This document shows positions 1-8,114 of a stretch of 64,000 nt of DNA, one piece after another. Where the stretch lies: the NCBI GenBank assembly GCA_017305535.1, contig JAFKKN010000008.1, forward strand, positions 124,001 to 188,000. Reading direction: 5' to 3'. Each line of letters begins with the position of its first letter. Position 1 is the stretch's first letter. The stretch comes from Hyphomicrobiales bacterium. Its GTDB lineage: Bacteria > Pseudomonadota > Alphaproteobacteria > Rhizobiales > Xanthobacteraceae. The notes under the pieces were generated by a model, which made no database searches, was not told the origin of the DNA, and saw nothing but the letters and a program-made list of their open reading frames with translations. The translations under genes were made by a program, and so were the position numbers.

Positions 1-882
1 GTCGTAGCGCTGGTACTGATGCTAGTCGCCCGCCCCGCCGCCGTCTTTCTCTGCCTCGCCCCGTTCAAGTTCACCTGGCGGGAGAAGGCGTTCGTCTCGT
101 GGGTCGGCCTGCGCGGCGCGGTGGCGATCTTCCTTGCCTCGATCCCGCTGCTGGTCGGGCAAAACAAGGCCTACCTGTATTTCGACGTCGCCTTCGTGGT
201 GGTCGTCATTTCGCTCCTGATGCAGGGCTGGACGCTCGGCTTCGCCGCGCGGAAGCTCAACATCGCACTGCCGCGCACCGACCGCGCGCCACGTCGCGTC
301 GAACTCGACCTGCCCGGCCAATTGGAGCAGCAACTGGTCGGCTATGCGGTGCGGCCCAAGAGCCTCTACCTGAAACGCGGGCTATTGCCGTCGTGGTCGA
401 AGCCGACGCTGGTGATCCGCGACGAGAAGATCCTGACGCCGGCGGAAGCCGCACCCGTCGCCGCCGGCGACTACATCTATCTGCTGGCGCCACCGGAGAA
501 GGCCGACGCGCTCGACCGCTTCTTCGTCGATCTGCCGCCCGCCGCCGCACCCGACCCCAGCGCGCTGGGCGACTTCGTGGTGCTGGGCGACACGCCGCTC
601 AGCACGCTCGCCGAACTCTACGACGTCAAGATCGACGGCCACCAGGGCAAGCTAACGCTGGCCGACTATTTCGATATCCACCTCGATCGCGCGCCGAAAG
701 TCGGTGCGACCTTGCCGCTGGATATGTTGACGCTGGTGGCGCGCAGCATCAGTGGCGGACGGGTCAGCATCGTCGGCCTCCGGCTGCCCGACGACGAAAG
801 CGCGCCGCAAGCACCACCGACCCGCATCGACTGGCTGAAGCGGCGGCTGACGAACGTCTGGGCGTCGGTCGCCGGATTCTGA
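1..882 (+). CDS. nhaP2: K+/H+ antiporter, NhaP2 (CvrA) type, C-terminal part
   Basis: Partial gene: the frame is open from the first base, so the true start lies to the left. The first ~85 residues are the end of the CPA1 membrane domain, with hydrophobic helices and the WVGLRGAVAIFLA segment typical of NhaP antiporters. A cytoplasmic tail of about 200 residues follows. It fits the TrkA-C (RCK-C) regulatory domain plus a CorC/HlyC-like end found in NhaP2. The family exchanges cytoplasmic K+ for protons across the inner membrane. It converges on modC with a gap of only 10 bases, so no separate terminator is visible. Family assignment is good; ion specificity is inferred. Confidence 0.85.
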   Translation, partial: VVALVLMLVARPAAVFLCLAPFKFTWREKAFVSWVGLRGAVAIFLASIPLLVGQNKAYLYFDVAFVVVVISLLMQGWTLGFAARKLNIALPRTDRAPRRVELDLPGQLEQQLVGYAVRPKSLYLKRGLLPSWSKPTLVIRDEKILTPAEAAPVAAGDYIYLLAPPEKADALDRFFVDLPPAAAPDPSALGDFVVLGDTPLSTLAELYDVKIDGHQGKLTLADYFDIHLDRAPKVGATLPLDMLTLVARSISGGRVSIVGLRLPDDESAPQAPPTRIDWLKRRLTNVWASVAGF

Positions 883-892
883 TCGGAGTTGT

Positions 893-1582
893 TCAGTCGG
901 CGAATTGCGGCGTGACATCCGCCAGCGCACTTTCGGCATCGCCGAACGCCGCCACGCGGCCGCGCTTGATCACCACCACCTGCGCGGCAAGCCGGCGCAA
1001 TTCATTCGGATCGTGGCTGACGTAAACCATCGGCACGCCGGACTCGTCGCGCAGCCGGATCAGGTAAGGCAGGATTTCCGCCTTGCGCGCGCTGTCGAGC
1101 GACCCCAACGGTTCGTCGAGCAGCAACAGCCGCGGCTGCATCAACAGCGCGCGCCCGAGCGCCACGCGCTGGCGCTCGCCGCCGGAGAGTTGACCGGTCC
1201 TGCGCGCCAACAGCTTGCCGATATCGAGCAGATCGACCACGCGATCCTGATGGGCATGATCGTAGGCGACGCCATTCATGCGACGTCCATAGTTGAGATT
1301 TTGCGAGACGCTCAGGTGCGGAAACAGCCGCGCATCCTGAAACACGTAGCCGATACGGCGGCGATACGGCGGGACGTGGATGCCGGCGAGCGTATCGTCG
1401 AGCACATCGTTGCCGACAGCGATGAAGCCGCGGTCCGGCTTGAGCAGGCCGGCGATCATGTTGACCAGCGAAGTCTTGCCGGCGCCGGACGAGCCGAACA
1501 GCCCGGTCACCCGGCCCTCGCCCGTGAACTTCACCTCAACGGTGAAATCGCCCAGTTTCTTGAACACATCGACGCGCAGCAT
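893..1582 (-). CDS. modC: Molybdate ABC transporter, ATP-binding protein ModC (short form)
   Basis: ATPase of the molybdate importer. It shows Walker A (FGSSGAGKTS), the ABC signature LSGGERQRVALGRAL, Walker B (RLLLLDEPLGSLD) and the switch His in YVSHDPNE. The ATG at 1582 was chosen because it opens directly on MLRVDVFKKLGDF and lies 2 bases after the modB stop, giving 229 residues. The well-studied ModC of E. coli is about 350 residues and ends in a TOBE/Mop oxyanion-binding domain. Here the protein stops just after the ATPase core (DVTPQFAD), so that domain is absent. It is the third gene of a modABC operon read leftwards. Confidence 0.93.
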   Translation of the reverse strand: MLRVDVFKKLGDFTVEVKFTGEGRVTGLFGSSGAGKTSLVNMIAGLLKPDRGFIAVGNDVLDDTLAGIHVPPYRRRIGYVFQDARLFPHLSVSQNLNYGRRMNGVAYDHAHQDRVVDLLDIGKLLARRTGQLSGGERQRVALGRALLMQPRLLLLDEPLGSLDSARKAEILPYLIRLRDESGVPMVYVSHDPNELRRLAAQVVVIKRGRVAAFGDAESALADVTPQFAD

Positions 1583-1584
1583 GG

Positions 1585-2280
1585 TCAGGTCCCGTGCATA
1601 CGCTGCGTCGCGCGGCGCGCGAACCATTCCGAGGTCACCAGCGCGATCATCGAGATCACGATGGAGACGCCGACCAGCCGCAGCGCGGCGGCATCGCCGT
1701 CCGGCACCTGCGTCAGCGTGTAGATCGCCGCCGAGATGGTCTGGGTCTCGCCGGGAATATTGGAGACGAAGGTGATGGTGGCGCCGAACTCGCCGATCGC
1801 CTTGGCGAAGCCGAGCACCATGCCGGCAAGCACGCCCGGCAGCGCCAGCGGCAATGTCACGGTGAGGAATACCTTCCACGGCGCCGCGCCGAGCGTGCTC
1901 GCCGCCTGTTCAAGACGGCGATCCACGGCTTCGATCGACAGCCGGATCGGTCGAACCAAGAGCGGGAACGACATGATCCCGCAAGCCAGCGCCGCGCCGG
2001 TCCAGCGGAACGCAAAAACCAGACCAAGATGATCGGCGAGCCAGCCGCCGATCAATCCCTTTCGCCCGAACGTGAGGAGCAGCAGATAGCCCGTGACCAC
2101 CGGCGGCAGCACCAGCGGCAGATAGATCGCCGCATCGACCACCGATTTGCCCCAGAAGTGATACCGCGCCAAAAGCCACGCGATCGCAATGCCGAATGGG
2201 GTGGCAACCAGCGTTGCCACCAGCCCGACCTTCAGCGACAGCAGAACCGCCGTCCATTCGGCGGGCGAGATATCGAACAC
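1585..2280 (-). CDS. modB: Molybdate ABC transporter permease ModB
   Basis: Inner-membrane permease of the molybdate importer, 231 residues with about five hydrophobic segments. The cytoplasmic coupling loop is the EAA motif region, visible as EQAASTLGAAPWKVFLTVTL. The start is GTG at 2280, three bases after the modA stop. The modC start follows its own stop by two bases, so the three genes are almost certainly translated from one mRNA. Length and motif match the ModB/CysW-like family. It channels molybdate handed over by ModA, with ModC supplying ATP hydrolysis. Confidence 0.94.
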   Translation of the reverse strand: MFDISPAEWTAVLLSLKVGLVATLVATPFGIAIAWLLARYHFWGKSVVDAAIYLPLVLPPVVTGYLLLLTFGRKGLIGGWLADHLGLVFAFRWTGAALACGIMSFPLLVRPIRLSIEAVDRRLEQAASTLGAAPWKVFLTVTLPLALPGVLAGMVLGFAKAIGEFGATITFVSNIPGETQTISAAIYTLTQVPDGDAAALRLVGVSIVISMIALVTSEWFARRATQRMHGT

Positions 2281-2283
2281 GGC

Positions 2284-3069
2284 TCAGGACGTCGGCTTGA
2301 TCAGGTAGGAGAAGCCGTACTTCTCGAAGATCGCCTTGGCCTGCGCGCTTTTCAGGAACGCGAGATAATCGGCCGCGTCGGCCTTGGCGTTCGCGGTGGC
2401 GGCGACCGGATAGACGATCGGCGGATGCGAGTCGGCCGGGAAGGTGCCGACGATCTTCACGCCGGGCTCGACCTTGGCATCGGTCGAATAGACGATGCCA
2501 AGCGCAGCCTCCCCGCGCGCCACCAGCGCCAGTGCGGCGCGGACGTTCTCCGCCATCGCGAACTTCGGTTCGGCCGCCTGCCACGAGCCGAGCTTTTCGA
2601 GCGCGGCCTTGGCGTACTTGCCGACCGGCACCGCCTTGACGTCGCCGGTGGTGATGCGGCCGTCGCCGGCGAGCTTGGCGAGATCAAAGCCCGGTCCGAT
2701 CGAGACGTTCTCGATCTTGGAGTCCTTCGGCGCGATCAGCACGATGGCGTTGCCGAGCAGGTCGACGCGGGTCGCTTCATTGATCGACTTGTTCTTGATG
2801 GAATAATCCATCCACGCGGTGTCGGCCGAGATGAAGATATCCGCCGGCGCGCCCTGCTCGATCTGCTTGGCGAGCGCCGAACTCGCGGCGTAGCTGACGC
2901 TGATCTTCACGCCGGACTTCGCGGAATAGGCCGCATCGGCCTCGTCCAGCGCGTTCTTCATCGAAGCCGCGGCGAAGACGGTGAGGCTTTTGTCCTGGGC
3001 CTGCGCCGGTTGATGGAATGATCCGCAAAGAATCGCGGCAGCGAACAGAAAGCCGGCAAGACGACGCAT
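2284..3069 (-). CDS. modA: Molybdate-binding periplasmic protein ModA
   Basis: Periplasmic binding protein that captures molybdate or tungstate for ModBC. The ATG at 3069 gives 261 residues beginning with a signal peptide (MRRLAGFLFAAAILCG, cleavage probably after AQA). The mature protein starts with KSLTVFAAASMKNALDE, the typical ModA opening whose Ser/Ala backbone binds the oxyanion, and continues with the GAPADIFISADTAWMD block characteristic of the family. It is the first gene of the operon. The promoter should lie in the 208-base gap 3070-3277; I saw no convincing ModE-type palindrome there. Confidence 0.95.
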   Translation of the reverse strand: MRRLAGFLFAAAILCGSFHQPAQAQDKSLTVFAAASMKNALDEADAAYSAKSGVKISVSYAASSALAKQIEQGAPADIFISADTAWMDYSIKNKSINEATRVDLLGNAIVLIAPKDSKIENVSIGPGFDLAKLAGDGRITTGDVKAVPVGKYAKAALEKLGSWQAAEPKFAMAENVRAALALVARGEAALGIVYSTDAKVEPGVKIVGTFPADSHPPIVYPVAATANAKADAADYLAFLKSAQAKAIFEKYGFSYLIKPTS

Positions 3070-3277
3070 GATGGCGCTCCAAATCCAACGCCCCGACGCA
3101 ACGCGCCCGGCGGCGAGCCAAATTCGTGAAGGGTGATGTGGCGACAAGCGGAAGCGCCGTTCCGGCAGGCCGAAGGGCTTACGGCCCCTCGGATATCGCA
3201 CGCCCAACAATAACAGGCTGACAACGCTCGTAAAGTCCCCTGCCCCGACCTCAACAACCGATAATCGCGTTACGGCC

Positions 3278-4231
3278 TTACGGTGCCTTGAGCACCAAGC
3301 GACATGCAGGGGGCAATTCCGACAGCGTGATCTGATGCGGTGGTTTCGGAGGCTTCGGCGGCGGCTTCGGATGCAGCACCGCGTCGCTGAACCAGTAAGC
3401 GAGATCGGAGGCGGCGCAGCCCTCGCTATCCGACGGCGGCGCCTGCGGCGTACATTCGCTGTTGCCCGCCGGGCAGGTGATGCGGACATGGAAATGATAG
3501 TTGTGGCCGTACATCGGCCGCACCTTGGAAAGCCAGCTCCGGTTGCCTCGCGCCTCGCGGCACAGCGCCTTCTTGATCGCAGCGTTGACGAAGATGCGTT
3601 CGACGCGCGGTTCCAGCGCCGCCGCGCGGATCACTTCGAGATGATGCGGCGTCCAGACGCGCGGATCGATATCGAGCCGGTCGGTGCGCACCATGTCGAC
3701 CGCCGACATCTCCTCGCGCTCGTTGCGCGACAGCATCCGGTTCGGCATCGGCGTCAGCCAGATGTCGGCATCGAGCCCGATCTGGTGGCTGGCGTGACCG
3801 GTGATCATCGGGCCGCCGCGCGGCTGCGCCATATCGCCGATCAGCAGGCCGGGCCACCCGGCGCTGCGATGCACTTTCGCTGACAGCTTCTCGACCAGCG
3901 CCACCATGTCCGGATGCGCCCAGTTGCGGTTGCGCGACAGCCGCATCACCTGCCAGGTCGGCCCGTTGATCGGAAGTTCCGCGCCGCCCGCAAGGCAGCC
4001 CTTGGCATAGAAACCGATCGCCTGCGGCGCTTGAGCGCTAGGCTTGGTCTTGCGGCCGAACAACTGTTTCGCGGGCAAACTCGGATCGTCGGGATGGGCC
4101 AGCACCGGCAACGGCTTCGGATGCAGCGTGCCTTTCTCCTGCGCGCGCGTTGCAGCGGGCATGAACAATGTCGCGCCGGCAGCAACACCCGACAGCAGGA
4201 GACACACGAGAATCAGGCGGTGATTCATCAT
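3278..4231 (-). CDS. mepA: Penicillin-insensitive murein endopeptidase (MepA family)
   Basis: Periplasmic zinc peptidase that cuts D-Ala-meso-DAP cross-links in peptidoglycan. From the ATG at 4231 (317 residues) it begins with a signal peptide ending near ATRAQE. The zinc-site signature GHASHQIGLDADIW is present, with the His149 and Asp156 spacing of MepA, and the second cluster HNYHFHVRI supplies the H-x-H metal ligand and active-site His. Paired Cys residues in the C-terminal third (ITCPAGNSEC, EGCAAS) fit the disulfides of the family. The extreme C-terminus is a Pro/Lys-rich KPPPKPPKPP stretch, probably a flexible linker. It lies upstream of modA on the same strand, 208 bases away, so it is probably a separate transcript. 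Confidence 0.93.
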   Translation of the reverse strand: MMNHRLILVCLLLSGVAAGATLFMPAATRAQEKGTLHPKPLPVLAHPDDPSLPAKQLFGRKTKPSAQAPQAIGFYAKGCLAGGAELPINGPTWQVMRLSRNRNWAHPDMVALVEKLSAKVHRSAGWPGLLIGDMAQPRGGPMITGHASHQIGLDADIWLTPMPNRMLSRNEREEMSAVDMVRTDRLDIDPRVWTPHHLEVIRAAALEPRVERIFVNAAIKKALCREARGNRSWLSKVRPMYGHNYHFHVRITCPAGNSECTPQAPPSDSEGCAASDLAYWFSDAVLHPKPPPKPPKPPHQITLSELPPACRLVLKAP

Positions 4232-4429
4232 GCGCCGAGTATAGCCTAGATTCGTGCGAGGTCTGTGCACCGCACACATTCGAGGATGCACCGGGAACAG
4301 CGCTCATCTTGCATCGCAAGACCACGAAGCAACGCCAATATCCCGGCTTTCACCAGACGATCAATTGACAGTCCGCATTCATGCCCGCTCTAATACCGCC
4401 AAACAAAAATACACAACGGGAGGATGACC

Positions 4430-5425
4430 ATGAAGAAACTGATCACCGTTCTGGCGGGAGCGGCCACCATTGCCGCCTTCAGCATGGCGGCCCAGGCACA
4501 GACGGTGCTCAAGGCGTCGCATCAGTTCCCCGGCGGCAAGGGCGATCCGCGCGACGAAATGGTGCAGATCATCGCCCGCGACGTGAAGGCCGCCAATGTC
4601 GGCCTCGAGATCCAGGTCTATCCGGGCGCTTCATTATTCAAACCGAACGAGCAGTGGAACGCGATGACGCGCGGCCAGCTCGACATTTCCTCGTTCCCGC
4701 TCGATTACGCCAGCGGTAAGGTCCGCGCCTTCGGCGCGACGCTGATGCCGGGGCTGGTGCGCAACCATGAGCGCGCCGCTCGCCTCAACGACTCCCAGTT
4801 CATGAAGGACATCAAGGCGCATATCGAGAAGGCGGGCGTGCTCGTGCTGGCGGATGCGTGGCTCGCCGGCGCCGTCGCTTCCAAGGACAAGTGCATCCGC
4901 AAGCCCGACGACATCAAGGGCCTGAAGGTGCGTTCGGCCGGCCCGACCTTCGCCGCGATGTGGCAGGAAGCCGGCGCATCGATCGTCTCGATCCCGAGCA
5001 ACGAAGTCTACAACGCGCTGCAAACCGGCGTCGCCGAAGCGACCGACACCAGCGCCGGCAGCTTCATGTCGTTCCGGCTCTACGAGCAGGTGAAATGCAT
5101 CACCGCGCCTGGCGATAACGCGCTGTGGTTCATGTACGAGCCGGTGCTGATCTCGAAGAAGACCTTCGACAAGCTGACCAAACCACAGCAGGAGGCGCTG
5201 CTGGCCGCAAGCAAGAAGGCGCAGGACTACTTCGTCAAGGAGAGCAAGGGTCTCGACGACAAGCTGGTCAAGACCTTCAAGGAGCACAACGTCGAAGTGG
5301 TGACGCTGACGCCCGAGGAATACGACGCCTGGATCAAGGTGGCGCAAAAGAGTTCCTACGCCTCCTTCGCCAAGGAAGTTCCGGACGGCAAGAAGCTGAT
5401 CGACGAAGCGCTGGCCGTCAAATAA
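4430..5425 (+). CDS. dctP: TRAP transporter solute-binding protein (DctP family)
   Basis: Periplasmic binding protein of a tripartite ATP-independent transporter. The ATG at 4430 is preferred to the ATG at 4424 because GGGAGG (4418-4423) touches the earlier one but is ideally spaced for 4430. The signal peptide (MKKLITVLAGAATIAAFSMAAQA) is followed by TVLKASHQFPGG. The middle part contains the DctP signature region with GLKVRSAGPTFAAMWQEAGA, including the conserved Arg that usually clamps the ligand carboxylate, and ALQTGVAEATD. It feeds the DctQ/DctM membrane proteins encoded just downstream. The substrate is probably an organic acid but cannot be read from the sequence. Confidence 0.92.
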   Translation: MKKLITVLAGAATIAAFSMAAQAQTVLKASHQFPGGKGDPRDEMVQIIARDVKAANVGLEIQVYPGASLFKPNEQWNAMTRGQLDISSFPLDYASGKVRAFGATLMPGLVRNHERAARLNDSQFMKDIKAHIEKAGVLVLADAWLAGAVASKDKCIRKPDDIKGLKVRSAGPTFAAMWQEAGASIVSIPSNEVYNALQTGVAEATDTSAGSFMSFRLYEQVKCITAPGDNALWFMYEPVLISKKTFDKLTKPQQEALLAASKKAQDYFVKESKGLDDKLVKTFKEHNVEVVTLTPEEYDAWIKVAQKSSYASFAKEVPDGKKLIDEALAVK

Positions 5426-5463
5426 TCAGGCGCATTTCGTGCCGCGCACCATCAACCGATCCA

Positions 5464-5510
5464 CCCGGCGCTGCTTGAAGGCGATGACATCGCCGCAAGC
5501 CGGCGCCGGG
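5464..5510 (+). promoter_or_regulatory. Long hairpin in the dctP-dctQ gap
   Basis: The 114-base gap between dctP and dctQ holds a nested inverted repeat. Outer arms are CCCGGCGC/GCGCCGGG, then GCTTG/CAAGC, then GGCGAT/ATCGCC around a 3-base loop: 19 pairs with only small internal bulges. No T-run follows, so it looks like an mRNA stabiliser or partial attenuator rather than a full terminator. Such an element would let the binding protein be made in excess of the permeases (inference). Confidence 0.6.
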
Positions 5511-5539
5511 CTGTTGCCTCTTGTGCCGGAACCTCTCCG

Positions 5540-6058
5540 ATGGACCTTTATATTCGCGCCATCACGCTGATTTCGAAACTATGCGGCATCGTCGCAGCGC
5601 TGCTGATTGCGGCGGCGGTCGTTGTGGTCTGCCACATGGTGTTCGTTCGCAGCGTGCTGAACCAGAACACGATCTGGCAAACCGACTTCACCACCTACAG
5701 CCTGATCGCCGCCACCTTCATCGGCGCACCGTTCCTGTTGCTGAATCGCGGTCACGTCAACGTCGACGTGCTGCCGCTGTATCTCGGCCAGACCGCGCGG
5801 TTCTGGCTGGCGCTGGCTGCGGGGCTGATGTCATTCGCGTTCTGCGTGACGATGACGGTGCTCGGTGCACAGTTCTGGTACGAGGCGTGGAGCAACAACT
5901 GGGCCTCCGATACCATGTGGCGCGTGCGGCTGTGGATTCCCTACGCCGCGATGCCGATCGGCCTTGGCATCCTGTCGCTGCAATATATCGCCAGCCTCTA
6001 TAATCTGATTACCGGCCGCGAGCCGCCCTTCGGCCTGACTCCGAAGGAGGCCGCATGA
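5540..6058 (+). CDS. dctQ: TRAP transporter small permease (DctQ family)
   Basis: Small membrane subunit of the TRAP transporter, 172 residues. Four hydrophobic helices are visible: KLCGIVAALLIAAAVVVVC, TYSLIAATFIGAPFLLL, FWLALAAGLMSFAFCVTM and IPYAAMPIGLGILSLQYIA. The second is followed by NRGHVNVDVLP, the conserved DctQ loop. Its stop overlaps the dctM start in an ATGA arrangement, so the two are translationally coupled. No strong ribosome site is seen before the ATG, in keeping with lower expression than dctP. Confidence 0.92.
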   Translation: MDLYIRAITLISKLCGIVAALLIAAAVVVVCHMVFVRSVLNQNTIWQTDFTTYSLIAATFIGAPFLLLNRGHVNVDVLPLYLGQTARFWLALAAGLMSFAFCVTMTVLGAQFWYEAWSNNWASDTMWRVRLWIPYAAMPIGLGILSLQYIASLYNLITGREPPFGLTPKEAA

Positions 6059-7377
6059 GCCCGGCAGTCCAAGGCACCCTCGTTCTCGTCGTCACGCTGG
6101 TCATTCTGCTGTCCGGCGCGCCGGTGGCCTTCGCACTCGGCGCGATCGCCATCAGCTTCCTCGTCATCTTCCAGGGCGTCGATGCGCTTCAAGTGGCCGC
6201 CGAAACCTTCTACGGCAGCCTGCACGACTTCACGCTGGTCTCGATCCCGATGTTCGTGATGATGGGCGCGGCTATCGGTTCGTCACCAGCGGGCAAGGAT
6301 CTGTACGAGGCGCTCGACCGCTGGCTTTATCGCGTGCCCGGCGGGCTCGTGATCTCCAACATCGGCGCGTGCTCGATCTTCGCCGCGCTGACCGGTTCGT
6401 CGCCGGCGTGTTGCGCCGCTATCGGCAAGATGGGTATTCCGGAGATGCGGCGGCGCGGCTATCCGGACGACGTCGCCACCGGCGCGATCTGCGCGGGCGG
6501 CACGCTCGGCATCCTGATTCCGCCGTCGATCACCTTCATCCTCTACGGCATCGCCACCGAAAGCTCGATCGGCCGACTGTTCCTCGCCGGCGTGCTGCCG
6601 GGCGTGCTGCTGACGGCACTGTTCATCCTGTGGACGATGTTCATCCTGTGGAAGCGCGGCTTCCGCTCCCACGCACTCGACTTCCGTTACTCGTGGCGCG
6701 AGAAATTTCAGTCGATCCCGAAAATCCTGCCATTCGTGCTGGTGATCCTCGGCGTCATGTACACGCTCTATGGCGGTGTCGCGACGCCGTCGGAAGCGGC
6801 CGGCGTCGGCGCGGCGCTGTGCGTCGTGCTCGCGGTGGTGATCTACCGAATGTGGTCGCCGGACAAATGGTGGCTGATCCTCTACGACACCACGCGGGAA
6901 TCCGTGATGATCCTGATGATCATCGCGGCCGCCGTGCTGTTCGGTTACATGCTGACCTCGCTGTACCTGACCCAGACGCTGGCGCAGGCCATCGCCGACA
7001 TGCACGTCAACCGCTGGGTGCTGATGTTCCTCATCAACATCTTCCTGCTGGTGTGCGGCTTCTTCATTCCCCCGGCGGCGATCATCCTGATGACCGCGCC
7101 GATCCTGCTGCCGATCATCACCGCCGCCGGCTTCGACCCGATCTGGTTCGGCGTCATCATCACCATCAACATGGAGATCGGTCTGATCCATCCGCCGGTC
7201 GGACTGAACCTCTACATCGTCAACTCAATCGCGCCGGACGTGCCGGTGACCAAGATCATGTACGGCACCATCCCCTACGTGCTGTGCATGATGCTGGCGA
7301 TCGTGATCCTCTGCATCTTTCCAGAGATCGCGACCTGGCTGCCGGACACCCTGATGGGGCCGGTGCGCGGCGGGTAA
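6055..7377 (+). CDS. dctM: TRAP transporter large permease (DctM family)
   Basis: Large ion-coupled permease of the TRAP system, 440 residues with about 12 hydrophobic segments. Diagnostic stretches are GSSPACCAAIGKMGIPEMRRRGY, the GTLGILIPPSITFILYG motif near residue 150 and the related GLIHPPVGLNLYIVNS repeat near residue 380; these internal repeats are typical of DctM. It imports the DctP-bound solute using a sodium or proton gradient. It is the last gene of dctPQM; a hairpin lies just after its stop. Confidence 0.95.
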   Translation: MSPAVQGTLVLVVTLVILLSGAPVAFALGAIAISFLVIFQGVDALQVAAETFYGSLHDFTLVSIPMFVMMGAAIGSSPAGKDLYEALDRWLYRVPGGLVISNIGACSIFAALTGSSPACCAAIGKMGIPEMRRRGYPDDVATGAICAGGTLGILIPPSITFILYGIATESSIGRLFLAGVLPGVLLTALFILWTMFILWKRGFRSHALDFRYSWREKFQSIPKILPFVLVILGVMYTLYGGVATPSEAAGVGAALCVVLAVVIYRMWSPDKWWLILYDTTRESVMILMIIAAAVLFGYMLTSLYLTQTLAQAIADMHVNRWVLMFLINIFLLVCGFFIPPAAIILMTAPILLPIITAAGFDPIWFGVIITINMEIGLIHPPVGLNLYIVNSIAPDVPVTKIMYGTIPYVLCMMLAIVILCIFPEIATWLPDTLMGPVRGG

Positions 7378-7389
7378 CCGGCGGTTTTG

Positions 7390-7411
7390 GCATCCGGGCA
7401 CGCCCGGATGC
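7390..7411 (+). terminator. Hairpin after dctM
   Basis: Perfect 10-base arms GCATCCGGGC/GCCCGGATGC lie 13 bases after the dctM stop. There is no T-tract, so it may act as an mRNA 3-prime end or a Rho-dependent terminator rather than a classical intrinsic one. Confidence 0.45.
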
Positions 7412-7497
7412 GCTGTTGACGAAGCGCCATCCGCACTGGAAAGGCGGAGCCATGGCCGTTAGGGTCCGGCGATCCCTCCGACCTGAAAGTCCCTGCC

Positions 7498-8061
7498 GTG
7501 CCCAATTCCGCCTCGCGCGCCCGCCTTGCCGACATCATCTTCACCCGCTCCTTCGGGCGCGGCGAAATCACCCTGGCATCGGGGCGGAAGAGCGATTTCT
7601 ACTTCAACCTCAAACCGACCATGCTCGATCCCGAGGGCGCGGCATTGCTGGCGGAACTGACTTTCGAGGCACTGAAGGACGATAAGCTCGATTATGTCGG
7701 CGGTCTCGAGATGGGCGCCGTGCCGCTTGCCGGCGCCATCGCACAGCTCTCGTGGCTCAAGAAAGCGCCGATCGCCGCGTTCTTCGTTCGCAAGAAGCCC
7801 AAGGAACATGGCGCGCGGCTGGCGGTCGAGGGCCTGACCAAGACGGAAAGCCTGCGCGGCAAGCGCGTGGTGATCGTCGAGGACGTCACCACCACCGGCG
7901 GTTCGGCGATCAAGGCCGTGGAGGCAGTTCGCGATGCCGGGGCCGAGGTGGCGCTGGTGTTCACCATGGTCGACCGCGACGAAGGCGCCGCCGAAACATT
8001 CGCCGAAGCCGGCCTCGTCTTTCGCTCTCTGTTCAAAGCCTCCGAATTCCTCAATAGATAG
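7498..8061 (+). CDS. pyrE: Orotate phosphoribosyltransferase
   Basis: Joins orotate to PRPP, forming OMP in pyrimidine synthesis. The 187-residue protein carries the PRPP-binding signature [18 protein letters not shown] near residue 120 and the catalytic loop region [11 protein letters not shown] near residue 95. The start taken is GTG at 7498 ([15 protein letters not shown]), consistent with the usual N-terminus of alphaproteobacterial PyrE. It lies after the TRAP operon with a 120-base gap and is probably transcribed separately. Another pyrimidine gene, pyrC, lies 46 kb away, so the pathway is scattered. Confidence 0.95.
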   Translation: MPNSASRARLADIIFTRSFGRGEITLASGRKSDFYFNLKPTMLDPEGAALLAELTFEALKDDKLDYVGGLEMGAVPLAGAIAQLSWLKKAPIAAFFVRKKPKEHGARLAVEGLTKTESLRGKRVVIVEDVTTTGGSAIKAVEAVRDAGAEVALVFTMVDRDEGAAETFAEAGLVFRSLFKASEFLNR

Positions 8062-8114
8062 AGGCGACCGATCGCCTCATTGCCTCGGCGATCAATGCCC
8101 GGTAGCTCCAGTCA

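Noticed and set aside
893-1879. A 328-residue version of ModC with an extra N-terminal 99 residues
   Set aside because: The extra part is the modB gene read in another frame; the true ATPase starts at 1582, two bases after the modB stop.
3070-3277. ModE-type operator or molybdenum-cofactor riboswitch upstream of modA
   Set aside because: No convincing palindrome or conserved riboswitch core could be found by eye.
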